A stretch of DNA of 64,000 bases from assembly GCA_964017125.1 (NCBI GenBank), contig OZ024907.1, positions 26,226,476 through 26,290,475 on the forward strand, given 5' to 3'. A model generated the notes under the pieces. It made no database searches and had not been told where the DNA came from. It saw only the letters and a list, made by a program, of their open reading frames with translations. Positions 63,889-64,000 of the stretch are shown piece by piece (the first letter of the stretch is position 1; every line of letters begins with the position of its first letter). Source of the DNA: Flabesymbios commensalis (lineage: Eukaryota; Annelida; Polychaeta; Terebellida; Flabelligeridae). The position numbers and the translations under genes were made by a program.

Positions 63889-64000
63889 TAGCTCCCGCCG
63901 TCACCGTAGGTGAGACGGAGGGAGCTATGGATTCCGCCTCCGATTTCTTCTTTTGCCTATAACTTTGCAAGAAAATAAGCTAGGATAACAATTTTTGGTA
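63889..64000 (+). mobile_element. Family A, copy A5, cut by window end
   Basis: Head hairpin AGCTCCCGCCGTCACCGTAG and GATAACAATTTTTGGTA reach the right edge. Starts 25 bases after C5. Confidence 0.75.

Overview
The window looks like intron-rich, AT-rich nuclear DNA from a marine invertebrate. Spliced genes, long repeat-filled introns, a non-LTR retrotransposon and many small DNA transposons all point to an animal. The frequent TAGGCCTA-type words and the style of the LINE suggest, weakly, a deuterostome such as an echinoderm. I cannot name the species from sequence alone.

Two host genes can be supported. On the minus strand at 2454-3614 lies a complete, uninterrupted MECR reading frame (mitochondrial trans-2-enoyl-CoA reductase). 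From 10478 to beyond the right edge, on the plus strand, lies SPAG17 (PF6), a large protein of the C1a projection of the ciliary central pair. I reconstruct 29 coding exons whose phases all agree (5844 nt, 1948 codons in frame). They run from the start codon, found in a 90-nt exon 8.2 kb upstream of exon 2, to the conserved region IPPYFESEF; the remaining C-terminus is outside the window. An RFX-type X-box lies 106 bases before the start codon, as expected for a ciliary gene.

Layout: 1-1680, two G-rich minisatellite arrays flanked by CCTATAAA blocks; 1728-1962, a TTAA-ended hairpin MITE; 2381-3614, MECR with its poly(A) signal; 3615-10340, no gene, but a palindromic MITE, a decayed minus-strand L2-like LINE (6798-8060) and a region dense in ACGTTAGC words (8811-9836); 10478-62152, SPAG17. 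Intron 1 holds a 5.6 kb LINE (ORF1 whole, ORF2 broken by two frameshifts). Intron 2 is almost entirely mobile DNA. Introns 16, 18, 21, 22 and 25 each hold one larger transposon that accounts for most of the intron.

The most unusual content is the repeat landscape. (i) A swarm of TTAA-flanked, CCCTT-tipped MITEs carries a long central hairpin whose two arms differ between copies by matching, compensatory changes. (ii) A dispersed family (five copies, all on the plus strand) begins with a nested hairpin and contains 9-12 internal units of about 145 bp, each with a small GGCCG/CGGCC hairpin. (iii) Several TIR elements are packed with their own short word in both orientations (TACGTTAC, TAACACGA or GGTTGTCC). 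No rRNA, tRNA or CRISPR was seen, and no retrovirus-like or Polinton-like element was recognised.
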